64,000 bases of DNA from Gallionellales bacterium GWA2_54_124 (GCA_001801025.1 MGWO01000007.1:1116001-1180000), one strand, 5' to 3'. Shown: positions 8,137 through 17,607, numbered from the stretch's first letter. Notes: generated by a model not told the origin, from the letters alone. Numbers and translations are program-made.

Positions 8137-9603
8137 ATGACCGATGTAACAAATCCACTGCGACTCAAACCATCCAAACCTGTTGAACCCGCCAGGCGGT
8201 GCAAGGACTGGCGCATCCTGATTGTAGATGATGATGAGGAAGTTCACGCAGTGACGCGCATGATACTGGGTAAGGTTATTTACAAGGATCGCGGCATTAC
8301 GATGCTGTCCGCCTATTCCGCGAAAGAGGCAAGTCAGATACTGGCGAGAGAGTCTGGAATTGCAGCTATTTTGCTTGATGTGGTCATGGAGAGTGATGAC
8401 GCCGGTCTGCAAATGGTCAAGGTAATACGTGAGGATCTGGGCAATCTGGCTGTGCGTATCATTTTACGTACCGGGCAGCCAGGCCAGGCCCCGGAAGAGC
8501 GTGTCATTATTGACTACGATATCAATGACTACAAGGCAAAAAGTGAACTGACTGCGCAAAAGCTTTTTACTACGGTGATTGCTGCACTGCGTTCATACGA
8601 GACCATTCTTTCACTGGAAAAAAACAAAAATGGGCTGACTAAAATCCTTGATAGCACCAGTACGCTATTTCAAGTGAGCTCTATACAAAACTTTGCCTCG
8701 GGCGTGCTCACCCAGTTAGCGGGTTTTCTGGATTGTCAGCCTAATGGGGTTATTTGTGCCCAGTTGGAACAGGACCTATCTGTCGCTAATAATCGTGAAT
8801 GTACCGGTATCCAGATACTCGGGGCAGCAGGGGAATACAGTGATTGCATGACCTGTCCGATGGATGGTGCCTGCAAGCATAGTGAGATGGTGCAGCTGAT
8901 ACGTCAGGCGCTGTCTGATAAGAAAACACAGATGACGGATGACTACACGGTTCTGTATCTTGAAACAGAGTCTGCTCAGGGAAGCGCGGCGCTGCTGCAC
9001 GGGACTTTAGGTGACACCGATGAACATGACCGGAAATTGCTGGAAGTGTTTTCATCCAAAATATCCATCGCGCTGGCCAATGCGCTCAACTACCAAAAGC
9101 GCACCAGTGCTGAAGCGGCGGCCACAACTGATTTTCTCACCGGACTTAACAACCGCAGGCAATTGCTACGCATCGGTGTTCCATTGGTATCCAGTGCCTA
9201 TCGTATGAATACACAGCTCGCTGTAGCCGTGATAGACATCGATCATTTTAAACGCATCAACGATACTTGGGGGCACGACGCCGGAGATGAAGTATTGCGG
9301 ATAGTTGGCGCTTTGTTGCATGAGCGTTTCCGCAGCAGCGATATTGTCGCCCGCTATGGCGGTGAAGAATTTTGTGTGATTGCATCCAATCTCTCGCCCA
9401 TCTCGGCCTTTGATTTGTTTGATGACTTTCGCAAAACACTTGAAAAAATGATCATTGAAATTGGCGATACCAAAGTTTATGTGTCTGTCAGCATCGGCAT
9501 TACCACGAAAGTGACGGACCATGTGGACACCATGATTTCTGCGGCTGATCATCTTCTATATCAGGCGAAACACGAAGGCCGCAACCGGGTGTTAATAGAC
9601 TGA
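8137..9603 (+). CDS. Response regulator with DUF3369 and GGDEF (diguanylate cyclase)
   Basis: A 488-residue protein. Residues ~25-150 form a receiver with the acidic pair in ILIVDDDEEVH and the phospho-Asp in IAAILLDVV. A DUF3369-like middle domain follows (~155-320). The GGDEF domain ends the protein with active-site GGEEF and an intact inhibitory I-site, RSSD five residues before GGEEF, so it should make cyclic di-GMP from GTP with product inhibition. The middle domain carries an unusual cysteine group (ECTG, then CMTCPMDGACKH), which could bind a metal or respond to redox. It has a Shine-Dalgarno (AAGGAA) and follows the kinase by 15 bases, so the two form a two-component pair. Confidence 0.92.
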   Translation: MTDVTNPLRLKPSKPVEPARRCKDWRILIVDDDEEVHAVTRMILGKVIYKDRGITMLSAYSAKEASQILARESGIAAILLDVVMESDDAGLQMVKVIREDLGNLAVRIILRTGQPGQAPEERVIIDYDINDYKAKSELTAQKLFTTVIAALRSYETILSLEKNKNGLTKILDSTSTLFQVSSIQNFASGVLTQLAGFLDCQPNGVICAQLEQDLSVANNRECTGIQILGAAGEYSDCMTCPMDGACKHSEMVQLIRQALSDKKTQMTDDYTVLYLETESAQGSAALLHGTLGDTDEHDRKLLEVFSSKISIALANALNYQKRTSAEAAATTDFLTGLNNRRQLLRIGVPLVSSAYRMNTQLAVAVIDIDHFKRINDTWGHDAGDEVLRIVGALLHERFRSSDIVARYGGEEFCVIASNLSPISAFDLFDDFRKTLEKMIIEIGDTKVYVSVSIGITTKVTDHVDTMISAADHLLYQAKHEGRNRVLID

Positions 9604-9821
9604 CGTGTGACAAGGTAGCGATGTACTGGGAAAAATTGGTGTACGTCATTTGGTGCAGTTTGTGTGTCGGAAATTGACTAAACGTAATGAGTCGTTTGTA
9701 GTATTTATCCCGCTGAACTTGCTAGGCAGCTGAAGTTTGTCAAGGACCGCTTAGTTTTGATTGCCCGCATTCGCGAATGACTGGCTCGGCGCAGGCAAAA
9801 TATTGAGCGGTGAAAACTCCT

Positions 9822-10079
9822 CTAATGCCTGCTTATCAAAGCCGTGCATCGGCTGCCAAAATCTGTGGGAATCAGGAATACGCTTGTACCTAGCTCCGGT
9901 ACGTCAATTTCCCAATCCCATCTCAAATGGCAAACCTCCTGCTCACGTGTACCTGTATTAACCTTAAACAAAACCATTCTGGCAAAATGATCAGGAAGTT
10001 CTTGCATGAATACAGTTTGCTTTTCCCAAGAAATTGGATAAGGTTTACGCGCATCGTGAGTTGGAGGCATAGATATCAA
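9822..10079 (-). pseudogene. Tyrosine recombinase (phage-type integrase) fragment
   Basis: An 85-residue minus-strand frame contains FKVNTGTREQEVCHLRWDWE and VPELGTSVFLIP. This is the region around the first catalytic Arg of phage-type tyrosine recombinases (TGxRxxEVxxLRW). The N-terminal arm/core-binding part and the distal H-R-Y part are missing, so it is a relic. It marks the region between the diguanylate cyclase and the efflux operon as a former insertion site. Confidence 0.65.
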
Positions 10080-10660
10080 TGGTGGGGTCGCACCCCGAGT
10101 TAATTTAAGCTATCCCAACGCCTGCGAGCCATTGTGGGCAGCTGCGAAAACCTACCAAAATCCCTTATTCGGCAAGAATCTTATCAGGAAATTCGCCGGT
10201 TGTTTCGTTGCAGGTAGAGTGGCAGCGGACGTGGGTTCAATTGCGCGATCGGGAATTGGTCATCTTGACCAGCCAACGCGTCTGCATGCGCATTGGCGTT
10301 CGCAGGCTCGCAGCATGCTGCTCGAATGCTCCTAGATGAGTGGTTTCAGCGAAGCTCGTACTAGACACCCCGTCCGCTACCGTGCTGGTTTAAGTGTCCG
10401 CGTTCGATCAGTGTACGGAAATGTTGCTGAGCGTATTGCGGCTCGCACCGGTCAGTTTGATTGCCTCACAACGTTTAATATTCTTGTGTTGATATCTCAC
10501 TTCACCACAAATACATGATCCACTGTGTAAACTCATCGCTCGTTATTTCACGCTGGAGGGCGGTCGCCTTAATGGTGCGCCGCCATCCGCTTCTGTGATT
10601 AAAGAAATCCCTATATCAAATAAGCCAGCAAAAATCCTACTGACCAGCCACAGCTAATGT
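10080..10660. other. Non-coding gap, no recognisable gene
   Basis: About 580 bases without a convincing gene. Short open frames exist (e.g. 10132-10335) but show no family resemblance. Given the integrase relic next to it, I read the stretch as degraded mobile DNA. Confidence 0.5.
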
Positions 10661-12040
10661 TCATTGTTGGCGCTTCACTTTGAACCATGCCGCATAGAGC
10701 GCGGGTACAAATCCGAGCGTGAGGATCGTAGCTACAATCAGCCCACCCATAATCGAGATCGCCATTGGGCCCCAGAAGATGCTGTGTGTCAGGGGAATCA
10801 TGGCAAGAACAGCCGCAGCAGCCGTCAGGACGACCGGGCGAGTTCGGCGCACCGTTGCATCCACGATAGCTTGCCAAGGATGACTGCCGGAACTGATGTC
10901 CCGCTCGATCTGGTCGACGAGGATGACTGAATTGCGCATGATCATGCCACTTAATGCGATTACGCCCAGCAGTGCCACGAAGCCGAACGGCGCATGGAAG
11001 ATCAGTAACGCCGGTACCACACCGATCAAGCCCAAGGGGGCGGTCATGAAGACCATGAACATTCTGGAGAAACTTTGTAGCTGCATCATCAGGAACGCCA
11101 GCATGACCAGTAACATCCCCGGGAATATCGCCAATAATGCCAGGTTTGACTTGTCCGATTCTTCGATGGCTCCGCCCTTTTCGATCCGGTATCCGCTGGG
11201 CAAGCTGTCGAGCACTGGCTGTAGCGATGGCCAAATCTTTTCGGTGGCATAGGGCCCCTGAACACCGTCAGCCAAGTCACTGCGCACCGTAATCGCCATG
11301 TTGCGGTTCCACCGCCACAGCACGGGTTCCTCAAAGGTCGGTTCGATGCGTGCGACCTGCGAAAGCGGAATCACGGCACCGGTACGTGAAAACAATACAA
11401 TGTCGCCAAGGTTCTCCAGTTTTTTTCTTTCGCTGGCATCGGCACGCACCACGACATCGATCAGATCTTCGCCGCGGCGGATTTGCGTCACGGGCGCACC
11501 GGAGAGGACTGTCTGTAAGGTTTGCGCGACATCGGCTGACGATAAACCCAGCAGACGAACCTTGTCCTGATCCACGTGAACGCTTAGGGTACGGACGCGC
11601 TCGTTCCAGTTCAGTTGCGTATCACGCACCAAGGCGCTTTCCCGCACGATGTCTCGCACCCGGTAGGCGATGCCGCGCACGGTATCGGGGTCGGGGCCGA
11701 TGACGCGAAATTGGACAGGGAATCCAACCGGTGGGCCGAACTCCATGCGCAACACCCGACCGCGTACTAACGGCTGCGCCTCATCCTTGGCGAAATAGTC
11801 GAGCAGACGGGCGCGCAAGGCCTCCCGCCCCTTGGCTCCGGAGGTCATGATGACGAACTGGGCATAACCGGGATTGGGTAGTTCCGCCTCCAGGGACAAG
11901 TAGAAACGCGGAGCCCCGGCACCCGTATAGACTGTGAAACTCTTGGCATCCGGATCTTTTGCCAGCACCTTCTCAAATAGCTTGACCTGCTCTTCGGTCG
12001 CCGCAAAAGAAGCTCCCTCCTTCATACGTAGTTCGACCAT
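10661..12040 (-). CDS. RND efflux permease, C-terminal half (split gene)
   Basis: A 459-residue frame that is the second half of an RND (AcrB/MdtB-like) inner-membrane pump: periplasmic porter domain (MKEGASFAATEEQVKLFEKV onward), then membrane helices (LALLAIFPGMLLVMLAFLMM; GFVALLGVIALSGMIMRNSVIL). It follows the N-terminal half by 13 bases in another frame. Intact relatives read QQQFFP.SDR.ELMVEL across this point; here the reverse strand reads cagcagcagttc-tgatcgtcttgaactg, which fits a deletion of about 11 bases. The ATG at 12040 could restart translation, giving a two-polypeptide pump, but loss of function or sequence error is equally possible. Confidence 0.8.
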   Translation of the reverse strand: MVELRMKEGASFAATEEQVKLFEKVLAKDPDAKSFTVYTGAGAPRFYLSLEAELPNPGYAQFVIMTSGAKGREALRARLLDYFAKDEAQPLVRGRVLRMEFGPPVGFPVQFRVIGPDPDTVRGIAYRVRDIVRESALVRDTQLNWNERVRTLSVHVDQDKVRLLGLSSADVAQTLQTVLSGAPVTQIRRGEDLIDVVVRADASERKKLENLGDIVLFSRTGAVIPLSQVARIEPTFEEPVLWRWNRNMAITVRSDLADGVQGPYATEKIWPSLQPVLDSLPSGYRIEKGGAIEESDKSNLALLAIFPGMLLVMLAFLMMQLQSFSRMFMVFMTAPLGLIGVVPALLIFHAPFGFVALLGVIALSGMIMRNSVILVDQIERDISSGSHPWQAIVDATVRRTRPVVLTAAAAVLAMIPLTHSIFWGPMAISIMGGLIVATILTLGFVPALYAAWFKVKRQQ

Positions 12041-12053
12041 CAGTTCAAGACGA

Positions 12054-13706
12054 TCAGAACTGCTGCTGCACCAGCGTCATCCCCAGACCGGCAAGAACGA
12101 AGAAGATGCCAGTTGCAGCCAACACCTTCCAGCGCTGGCCGACACACCAGTCAACCCACTTACGCAGCCGGTGATAGATCGGCTTGTCATAGGGGTCGGC
12201 ATGCGAGCCGCCCGCCATGGTGGACGGCAGCAGTTTCATTCCGAGATAGGGGGTGAAGATGACCGCGACGAACCAGGACGCTACCAGTGCTATGCCCACG
12301 ACCCAAAATATTCCGCCCGCGTATTCGCCGGCGGTGGACTTGGCAAAACCCACGGGCATGAACCCCGCTACAGTGACCATGGTACCCGTCAGCATTGGGA
12401 AGGCGGTCGAGGTATAGGCAAAAGTCGCCGCTTTGGCCCGATCCCATCCTTCCTCCAGTTTCAGCACCATCATCTCTACGGCAATGATCGCATCGTCAAC
12501 GAGTAGACCGAGTGCGATGATGAGCGAGCCGAGTGAAATACGGTCCAGATTCCATCCGGCCAGATACATGACAACCAGAACGATGCCCAGCACCAGCGGC
12601 ACCGAGGCCGCAACCACTACCCCCGCCTGCCGCCCCAAGGACAGAAAAGACACCGCCAGCACAATGGCAAGCGCTTCCAGAAACGACCTTTCAAACTCCC
12701 AGACCGATTCCTCGACCACCTTCGGTTGATCTTCATACTTTTCTACTGAAATGCTCGAGGGCAGGTTCGCCTGAATCGCAGCCATCCGTTCGTCAACCGC
12801 TTTGCCGACCTTGAGGATATTCGCATTCGGCGTCATGGTGGTAGCGATTACCAGCACCGGATGACCGTTGTGGCGGACAGTGTATGCGGGCGGATCCTCG
12901 TAACCGGCGCGGACTGTCGCAATATCGGACAACCTGACCAGCCGTCCGCCTGCCTCGATACTGACCTTAGCAACATCCGCTGCGCTGTGCAGCGCTCCAT
13001 CGACACGGGCAAACACATGGTCGGAACGGGTGTCCACCGAACCCGATGGACTCATCAGGTTTTGCCGTACCAGGGAGTCAATTACTTCCTGCGGGGACAT
13101 GCCTAACGCGCCAAGGTGCTTGCCGGATAGCTCAACAAAGACTTTTTCGGGCTGTTTGCCCAGAATGTCTACCTTGCTCAGGGTGGGTACGCTCTGCAGG
13201 TCTCGCTTGATTTTTTCCGCATATTCAAGGAGCTCTGCCATTGACAATCCATCGCCCTGAATCGCATAAAGCGACATGTAGAGGTCGTTGTACTCGTCGT
13301 TGAAATAAGGGCCGCGCACACCAGCAGGAAACTCCTGCTGGATATCGCCGATTTTCTTGCGCGCCTGGTACCAGGCATCGGTGAGTTGTTGCTGGGGCAG
13401 GCCGCCCTTCATACGCAATGAGACAGCACCATAGCCTTGGCGGGAGAACGTCTTCACGTAGTCTAAACCGTTAAGCTCACGCAGCCTGCTCTCAATTTTG
13501 TTCATCACCTGATCCTGAACTTCCTGCGCCGTCGCGCCGGGCCAGATGACGACCGCAGTCATCAGCGGAACATTGAAGTTTGGATCCTCCAGACGGCCGA
13601 GTTTCATGTATGAACCCCCCCCAGCTATCAGTGTAGTCAGGATCATAAATAACACTAGGGCCTGATGCTTGACGGCCCAGGCGGAGAGGTTAAATCCCGT
13701 CTTCAC
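12054..13706 (-). CDS. RND efflux permease, N-terminal half (split gene)
   Basis: A 550-residue frame with the first half of an RND proton-driven pump: TM1 (ALVLFMILTTLIAGG), porter domain, then TM2-TM7 with the proton-relay Asp pair in ALGLLVDDAIIAVEMM. It ends in GMTLVQQQF, immediately after TM7, where the second porter domain should begin. The stop comes from a small indel (see the C-terminal half). Combined length (550+459) is close to the normal ~1,020. The start overlaps the adaptor gene by four bases. With adaptor and outer-membrane factor it would form a tripartite drug/solute efflux system. Confidence 0.85.
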   Translation of the reverse strand: MKTGFNLSAWAVKHQALVLFMILTTLIAGGGSYMKLGRLEDPNFNVPLMTAVVIWPGATAQEVQDQVMNKIESRLRELNGLDYVKTFSRQGYGAVSLRMKGGLPQQQLTDAWYQARKKIGDIQQEFPAGVRGPYFNDEYNDLYMSLYAIQGDGLSMAELLEYAEKIKRDLQSVPTLSKVDILGKQPEKVFVELSGKHLGALGMSPQEVIDSLVRQNLMSPSGSVDTRSDHVFARVDGALHSAADVAKVSIEAGGRLVRLSDIATVRAGYEDPPAYTVRHNGHPVLVIATTMTPNANILKVGKAVDERMAAIQANLPSSISVEKYEDQPKVVEESVWEFERSFLEALAIVLAVSFLSLGRQAGVVVAASVPLVLGIVLVVMYLAGWNLDRISLGSLIIALGLLVDDAIIAVEMMVLKLEEGWDRAKAATFAYTSTAFPMLTGTMVTVAGFMPVGFAKSTAGEYAGGIFWVVGIALVASWFVAVIFTPYLGMKLLPSTMAGGSHADPYDKPIYHRLRKWVDWCVGQRWKVLAATGIFFVLAGLGMTLVQQQF

Positions 13707-14887
13707 AGTTGAGTCCCCGCTGTGCTTTTCATAGCCGTATGTGCGGCTGATGTACTCAGATTCATTCCGCTGCCACTACGCTCAACGGGAACGATGTCAA
13801 TGCCGGGAACCAGTTTTTGAATGCCAGCCGATACCACCTTCGCGCCATCTGCTAACCTCCGCACTTGCACTGCCTCGTTCGTATAGCGGAGAACTTCAAC
13901 AGGTTTTGCGATGAGCTTGCGCCCTGAGTTGTCCACTTGCCAGATCATGGTGTGGCCGTCGGTTTTCCAGACGGCTGTTGCCGGTAGAACGGCTGTTAGT
14001 TCACCCTCCTTTTTGGATAGATGCAGGTTAGCCGTCATACCGAGATGCAGTGCCTGTTGAATAGCGGGCGACTTGTCTGCGATGCTGAATCGTACCCGAT
14101 ACGTTCTGGTCTGAGCGGCAGCAGCGGGCGAAATTTCTCTCAATTTCAGTGCAAGGCTAAGCGCTTGTGTATCTAAAAAAGTGGCCGAGGCAGTCAAGGT
14201 ATTTACGCTACCCGCCATTTCCTCGGGCAGATCGGCAACCACCTCCAGTTCGGACAGGTTGGCAATCGTCACGACCGGTTGTCCTTCGGCGACAATCTGG
14301 CCAGTCTCGAATTTTAGCGAGGTAATCACGCCATTAAATTCCGCGACGAGGGTTGTGTATTTGCTCCGGTTACGTGCCAAATCAAGTTGTCGTGCGGCCT
14401 GTGCCTGTCTTGCTGCCGCAGCGTCCGCACGGGCTTTCTGCCGCTCATGGTCGGCTACGGAAACCGAATGATCTTCGAGCAGGCGCCGGAAACGTGCTTC
14501 GTCTGATGCCGCCTGTTCAGCATCAACCCGGGCGGCTTGCAGCTGGGCTTCTGCTGCTTGCAGCCCCAGCTCGTAATCGGCGGGATCAAGGCGGGCGAGC
14601 GCTTGTCCGGCAACGACGTTTTGCCCGACTTCAACCATTCTGGCTGCTACCTTGCCGCCAGTCCTGAAGCCCTGAGCGGATTCATGCCGTGCGCTCACGA
14701 TGCCGGTGAATGTACGCTCAGCAGAGTTGTACACGTTGTGAACGGTACTCACCAGAACCGGGTGAGGCTTAGATTGCGGTAGCGCTTTTTCTCCGCAAGC
14801 TGCAAGACTCGCTGCTATGACGAGGGAAATGGCCGTATGTCCTGCCATCCGGCGAGAGAGGTTTAGCTGCTTTAATGTCGAGATCAT
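13703..14887 (-). CDS. RND periplasmic adaptor (membrane fusion protein), lipoprotein
   Basis: A 394-residue HlyD/AcrA-type adaptor. It has a lipoprotein signal with lipobox LAAC (ASLAACGEK), a lipoyl-like half motif (GGKVAARMVEVGQNVVAGQALARLD), a long alpha-hairpin rich in Ala/Gln/Arg (~100-170), the second lipoyl half (FNGVITSLKFETGQIVAEGQPV) and a beta-barrel domain. It should sit on the inner membrane and bridge pump to outer-membrane channel. It overlaps the upstream OMF gene and the downstream pump gene by four bases each, so the operon order is OMF, adaptor, pump. Confidence 0.92.
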   Translation of the reverse strand: MISTLKQLNLSRRMAGHTAISLVIAASLAACGEKALPQSKPHPVLVSTVHNVYNSAERTFTGIVSARHESAQGFRTGGKVAARMVEVGQNVVAGQALARLDPADYELGLQAAEAQLQAARVDAEQAASDEARFRRLLEDHSVSVADHERQKARADAAAARQAQAARQLDLARNRSKYTTLVAEFNGVITSLKFETGQIVAEGQPVVTIANLSELEVVADLPEEMAGSVNTLTASATFLDTQALSLALKLREISPAAAAQTRTYRVRFSIADKSPAIQQALHLGMTANLHLSKKEGELTAVLPATAVWKTDGHTMIWQVDNSGRKLIAKPVEVLRYTNEAVQVRRLADGAKVVSAGIQKLVPGIDIVPVERSGSGMNLSTSAAHTAMKSTAGTQL

Positions 14888-16383
14888 TGCTTAACTCCTG
14901 AAGAAGAATTGGTCGCGATTGGCGTATTGGCAGGCGGGGGCAGCGCCTGCCAGCCTCCGCCTAGTGCTTTGTAGAGCTGGACGTAGCCGACTGCGCGCTG
15001 GGCATTACTCTCAGTTAGCGACAGTTCAGTGGCCAATAATGCCCGCTGTACATCAAGTAATTGCAGGAGATCGATCTGGCCTTCCCGGAACAATGACCTT
15101 GCATGTTCGAGCGCTTTTTTATTTTCCTTTGCGGCGGCAGTTTGAGACTCAACCCGCTGTTGCTCGCCAGTCAACACGGCAAGACTGTTCTCGACATCCT
15201 CAACCGCATTCAGAATAGTTTGTTCGTAGGACAGCAAAACTTGCTGTTCTCGTGCGCTCTGCGCCTCGATTCCCGCTTTAATGCGTCCGGCATTGAGAAT
15301 AGGCAGTACGAAAGTCCCTGCCACATTGGAGTAGCGCGATGCCGACAGGCTCAACGTATCGTTGAGCGTCAGGGCCTGTTGTCCGAAAAGCGCACTTAAA
15401 AATAGCTTGGGGAAACGGTTTGCTTTCGCCTCAACCAAACGGGATGATTCGGCGGACAGGCGTTGCTCTGCGGCAAGGATGTCCGGTCGGCGTCGCAGCA
15501 AGTCTGCGGGCTGCCCGCTGAATGGCGCTTGTGTGGAAATCCAGCGAAATTCATCTTCACCATGAAGCTCAGGAACCAGAGTCGAGGCGCTTGACCCGGT
15601 CAGAACGGCAATGCGACTTTCCGTGACAGCCATCAGTGTGCGCAATTGCGGCAGTGAAGCTTCCAGACTCATGGTTTCGCCTGCAGCTTTGGCGACATCG
15701 AAGCCGCTCGCCATCCCCTCACGATTGCGACTGCGCGTCAGGCGCTCTGTGTCGCGTTGCGTTTGCAGCAAAGCTTCAAGAATATTCAGCCGCTGCCGGG
15801 CTCCGTGCCAAATATAGTATTGCCGTGCGACCTCGCTCGCAACAATCAATTGTGCACCTGCTATGCCAAGCTTTGCCGCTGCCGCATCTTTTTCCGCCGC
15901 ATTTGCTGCCGCTCTGGCGCCGCCGAATAGATCTATTTCCCAGGCGACATCCACGCCGACACGCGTGGCCCTGGTATCCGGCATCGATTGTTTTACCATC
16001 GCGGGCAGGCCGGTTCGGTTTTCGGATTGAGCTGCTATCAAATTCACGCTCGGGAACAACCGCGATTCGGTCGCCCCTGCGCCGGCACGGGCCTGTCTTG
16101 CGCGCTCTACAGCGATCCGGATGTCGTGGTTCGCCACGGCAGCTCTTTCTACAAGGCGCGCCAGTTGTTTATCTCCGAATTGTTGCCACCACCTTTGATC
16201 GATAGCCGGCCCGGAATTTGGAAACTTATCTCCATGGAGATAGCTAGGGCTAAGCGAAATATTCGGTTTTTTTACATCCGGATTGGTCGCGCACCCGTAC
16301 AACGCCAGACCAAGACTTAGGAGTAGGGGAAGGGCATTTGAACGAATGCCATAATCTCTTGCCTTGTCGAAATCGATTTTCAT
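14884..16383 (-). CDS. Outer-membrane efflux factor (NodT/TolC-like lipoprotein)
   Basis: A 499-residue outer-membrane factor of the NodT group. It has a lipobox (LALYGC), then SPSYLHGDKFPNSGPAIDQRWWQQFGDKQL and two coiled-coil-rich repeats (VERARQARAGAGATESRLFP; QPADLLRRRPDILAAEQRL, a strong family motif). The repeats build the trimeric outer-membrane channel. It is the first gene of the minus-strand efflux operon; its stop overlaps the adaptor start (ATGA). The operon's substrate is not evident; no TetR-type repressor is seen beside it. Confidence 0.9.
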   Translation of the reverse strand: MKIDFDKARDYGIRSNALPLLLSLGLALYGCATNPDVKKPNISLSPSYLHGDKFPNSGPAIDQRWWQQFGDKQLARLVERAAVANHDIRIAVERARQARAGAGATESRLFPSVNLIAAQSENRTGLPAMVKQSMPDTRATRVGVDVAWEIDLFGGARAAANAAEKDAAAAKLGIAGAQLIVASEVARQYYIWHGARQRLNILEALLQTQRDTERLTRSRNREGMASGFDVAKAAGETMSLEASLPQLRTLMAVTESRIAVLTGSSASTLVPELHGEDEFRWISTQAPFSGQPADLLRRRPDILAAEQRLSAESSRLVEAKANRFPKLFLSALFGQQALTLNDTLSLSASRYSNVAGTFVLPILNAGRIKAGIEAQSAREQQVLLSYEQTILNAVEDVENSLAVLTGEQQRVESQTAAAKENKKALEHARSLFREGQIDLLQLLDVQRALLATELSLTESNAQRAVGYVQLYKALGGGWQALPPPANTPIATNSSSGVKQ

Positions 16384-16456
16384 ATTTGACGTATTTCCAT
16401 GTCGTTACACTCTGAATTTATTGCTCATCAACAAATAAGTTAAGGAATCTGCTTAC

Positions 16457-16638
16457 TCAGGGAGCAATTATCAAAATTGCGATAAAAATGATGGGCCATG
16501 CCGTAATAAATGCGCTTGCCCATGAATGTATGAAATCCGAAAAGGATACCGTGTGCGGATAAACACGCCGGATACGATAAATGCTGTACTGCATGACATT
16601 AAAAATGCCAACAGAATCCAACGGATACGGAATGGCAT
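16457..16638 (-). pseudogene. DUF2798 small membrane protein gene, frameshifted
   Basis: One minus-strand frame starting at 16638 reads MPFRIRWILLAFLMSCSTAF and IVSGVFIRT. The frame listed in the track then supplies SFSDFIHSWASAFITAWPII and FIAILIIAP to the stop. Put together this is a complete two-helix DUF2798 protein (about 60-70 residues), so a one-base shift near 16540-16560 splits it. The family's function is unknown. It is separate from the efflux operon by about 75 bases but in the same direction. Confidence 0.7.
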
Positions 16639-16663
16639 TTTTCATGTCATGCCGCTGTATTCG

Positions 16664-17516
16664 TTATTGATCGGGAGTCCGAGCATCACCATGACAGCGC
16701 ATCTTCTTCGCGGGCTGTGTATGAGTTTTGAGGCCAAACGACTTTCTGAGGCTTTGGTCCACGGGTCCTGCAGGCATAAAACGGCGCAACTTGCTCAAAA
16801 GCGAAGCCTGCCCCTTCGGGGTATGGCGCATGCGCCAGCAGCCGAGCGCCGCGCTGACGATCGTGTCAGCGACGCCATCCGGTTCGGGAGCGTCAACAAC
16901 GTTCTTGGCAACTATGCTTGTTACGAGGTTGCGCTCGGAGTCATATGCGGCGATTTGGTTGCTTGCCTGAGGCGAATTAGTGTCGAGGCGTGTCTTGGTG
17001 AATGCGGGTTCGACGAGCGACACACGGATTCCAAACTGGCGTACTTCATGATCCAGCGTCTCGGACATTCCCTCTACGGCATGCTTGGTGGCTGAATAGA
17101 GTCCCATGTAGGGGGCGGGATGAACTTATATTGACGATTCTGCCCGAGCGTTGCGCGCGCATGTGCGGGAGTACTGCCTGGCAAGTTCGCAGGATGCCGA
17201 ACACATTGGTCTCGAACATCCATTTAGCCTCATCAATCGATGTTTCCTCAGCCGAGCCAACCATACCCACGCCCGCATTGTTGACGAGTACGTCGATGCG
17301 TTTGGTCTGCTCAATGACAGATTGGATTCCGCGTTGTACCGACCTCTCATCGCTTACATCCATCTCGACGAATTGCACACCAGGCAATGGAGATACTGTG
17401 GAAATAGTGCGCACCGTACCGAATACCTGGCATCCTCGCTTGGCAAATGCCGCTGCTGTTTTACGACCAATGCCAGAAGATACTCCGGTAACAACCACAA
17501 CTGTGGATCTCGACAT
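16664..17516 (-). pseudogene. Short-chain dehydrogenase/reductase, frameshifted
   Basis: Two minus-strand frames make one SDR. The first (start ATG at 17516) has the Rossmann motif TGVSSGIG, NNAGVG and IVNISS. The second carries the catalytic YSATK and the C-terminal part. They switch frame at about 17107-17125, between the catalytic Ser strand and the Tyr-Lys helix, so as read no active enzyme is made. The track start at 17522 is a GTG; the ATG at 17516 has a better Shine-Dalgarno (AGAGAGG). The gene is divergent from an HxlR regulator and shares its operator region. Members of such pairs often act on quinones or aldehydes, but the substrate is unknown. Confidence 0.85.
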
Positions 17517-17530
17517 AAACACCTCTCTCT

Positions 17531-17595
17531 AAGTGACTTTAAAAATGCAAGTCACAAGATACACAAGTGACTTGTAAAATGCAAGCTACTTGTGT
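17531..17595. promoter_or_regulatory. Probable HxlR operator: two dyads between divergent genes
   Basis: The region between the SDR and HxlR genes holds an inverted repeat with 14-base arms at 17561-17595 (ACACAAGTGACTTG, 7-base spacer, CAAGCTACTTGTGT; 12 of 14 pairs match). A second, shorter dyad of the same sequence lies at 17532-17557 (AGTGACTT ... AAGTCAC). Repeated AAGT(G/C)ACTT units are typical of HxlR-type winged-helix dimer sites. The larger dyad overlaps the TTG the track used as a start, so that start is wrong. Confidence 0.7.
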
Positions 17596-17607
17596 AAAGT
17601 TTGCTTC

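Noticed and set aside
10132-10518. Short plus-strand ORFs near the efflux operon
   Set aside because: No motif, no ribosome site, and next to an integrase relic.
16526-17095. 189-residue plus-strand ORF opposite the SDR gene
   Set aside because: It is the antisense shadow of the SDR and DUF2798 sequences, which have clear family motifs on the minus strand.
17590-17607. TTG start for the HxlR regulator
   Set aside because: The TTG is part of the operator dyad and has no ribosome site; the ATG at 17608 fits the family.
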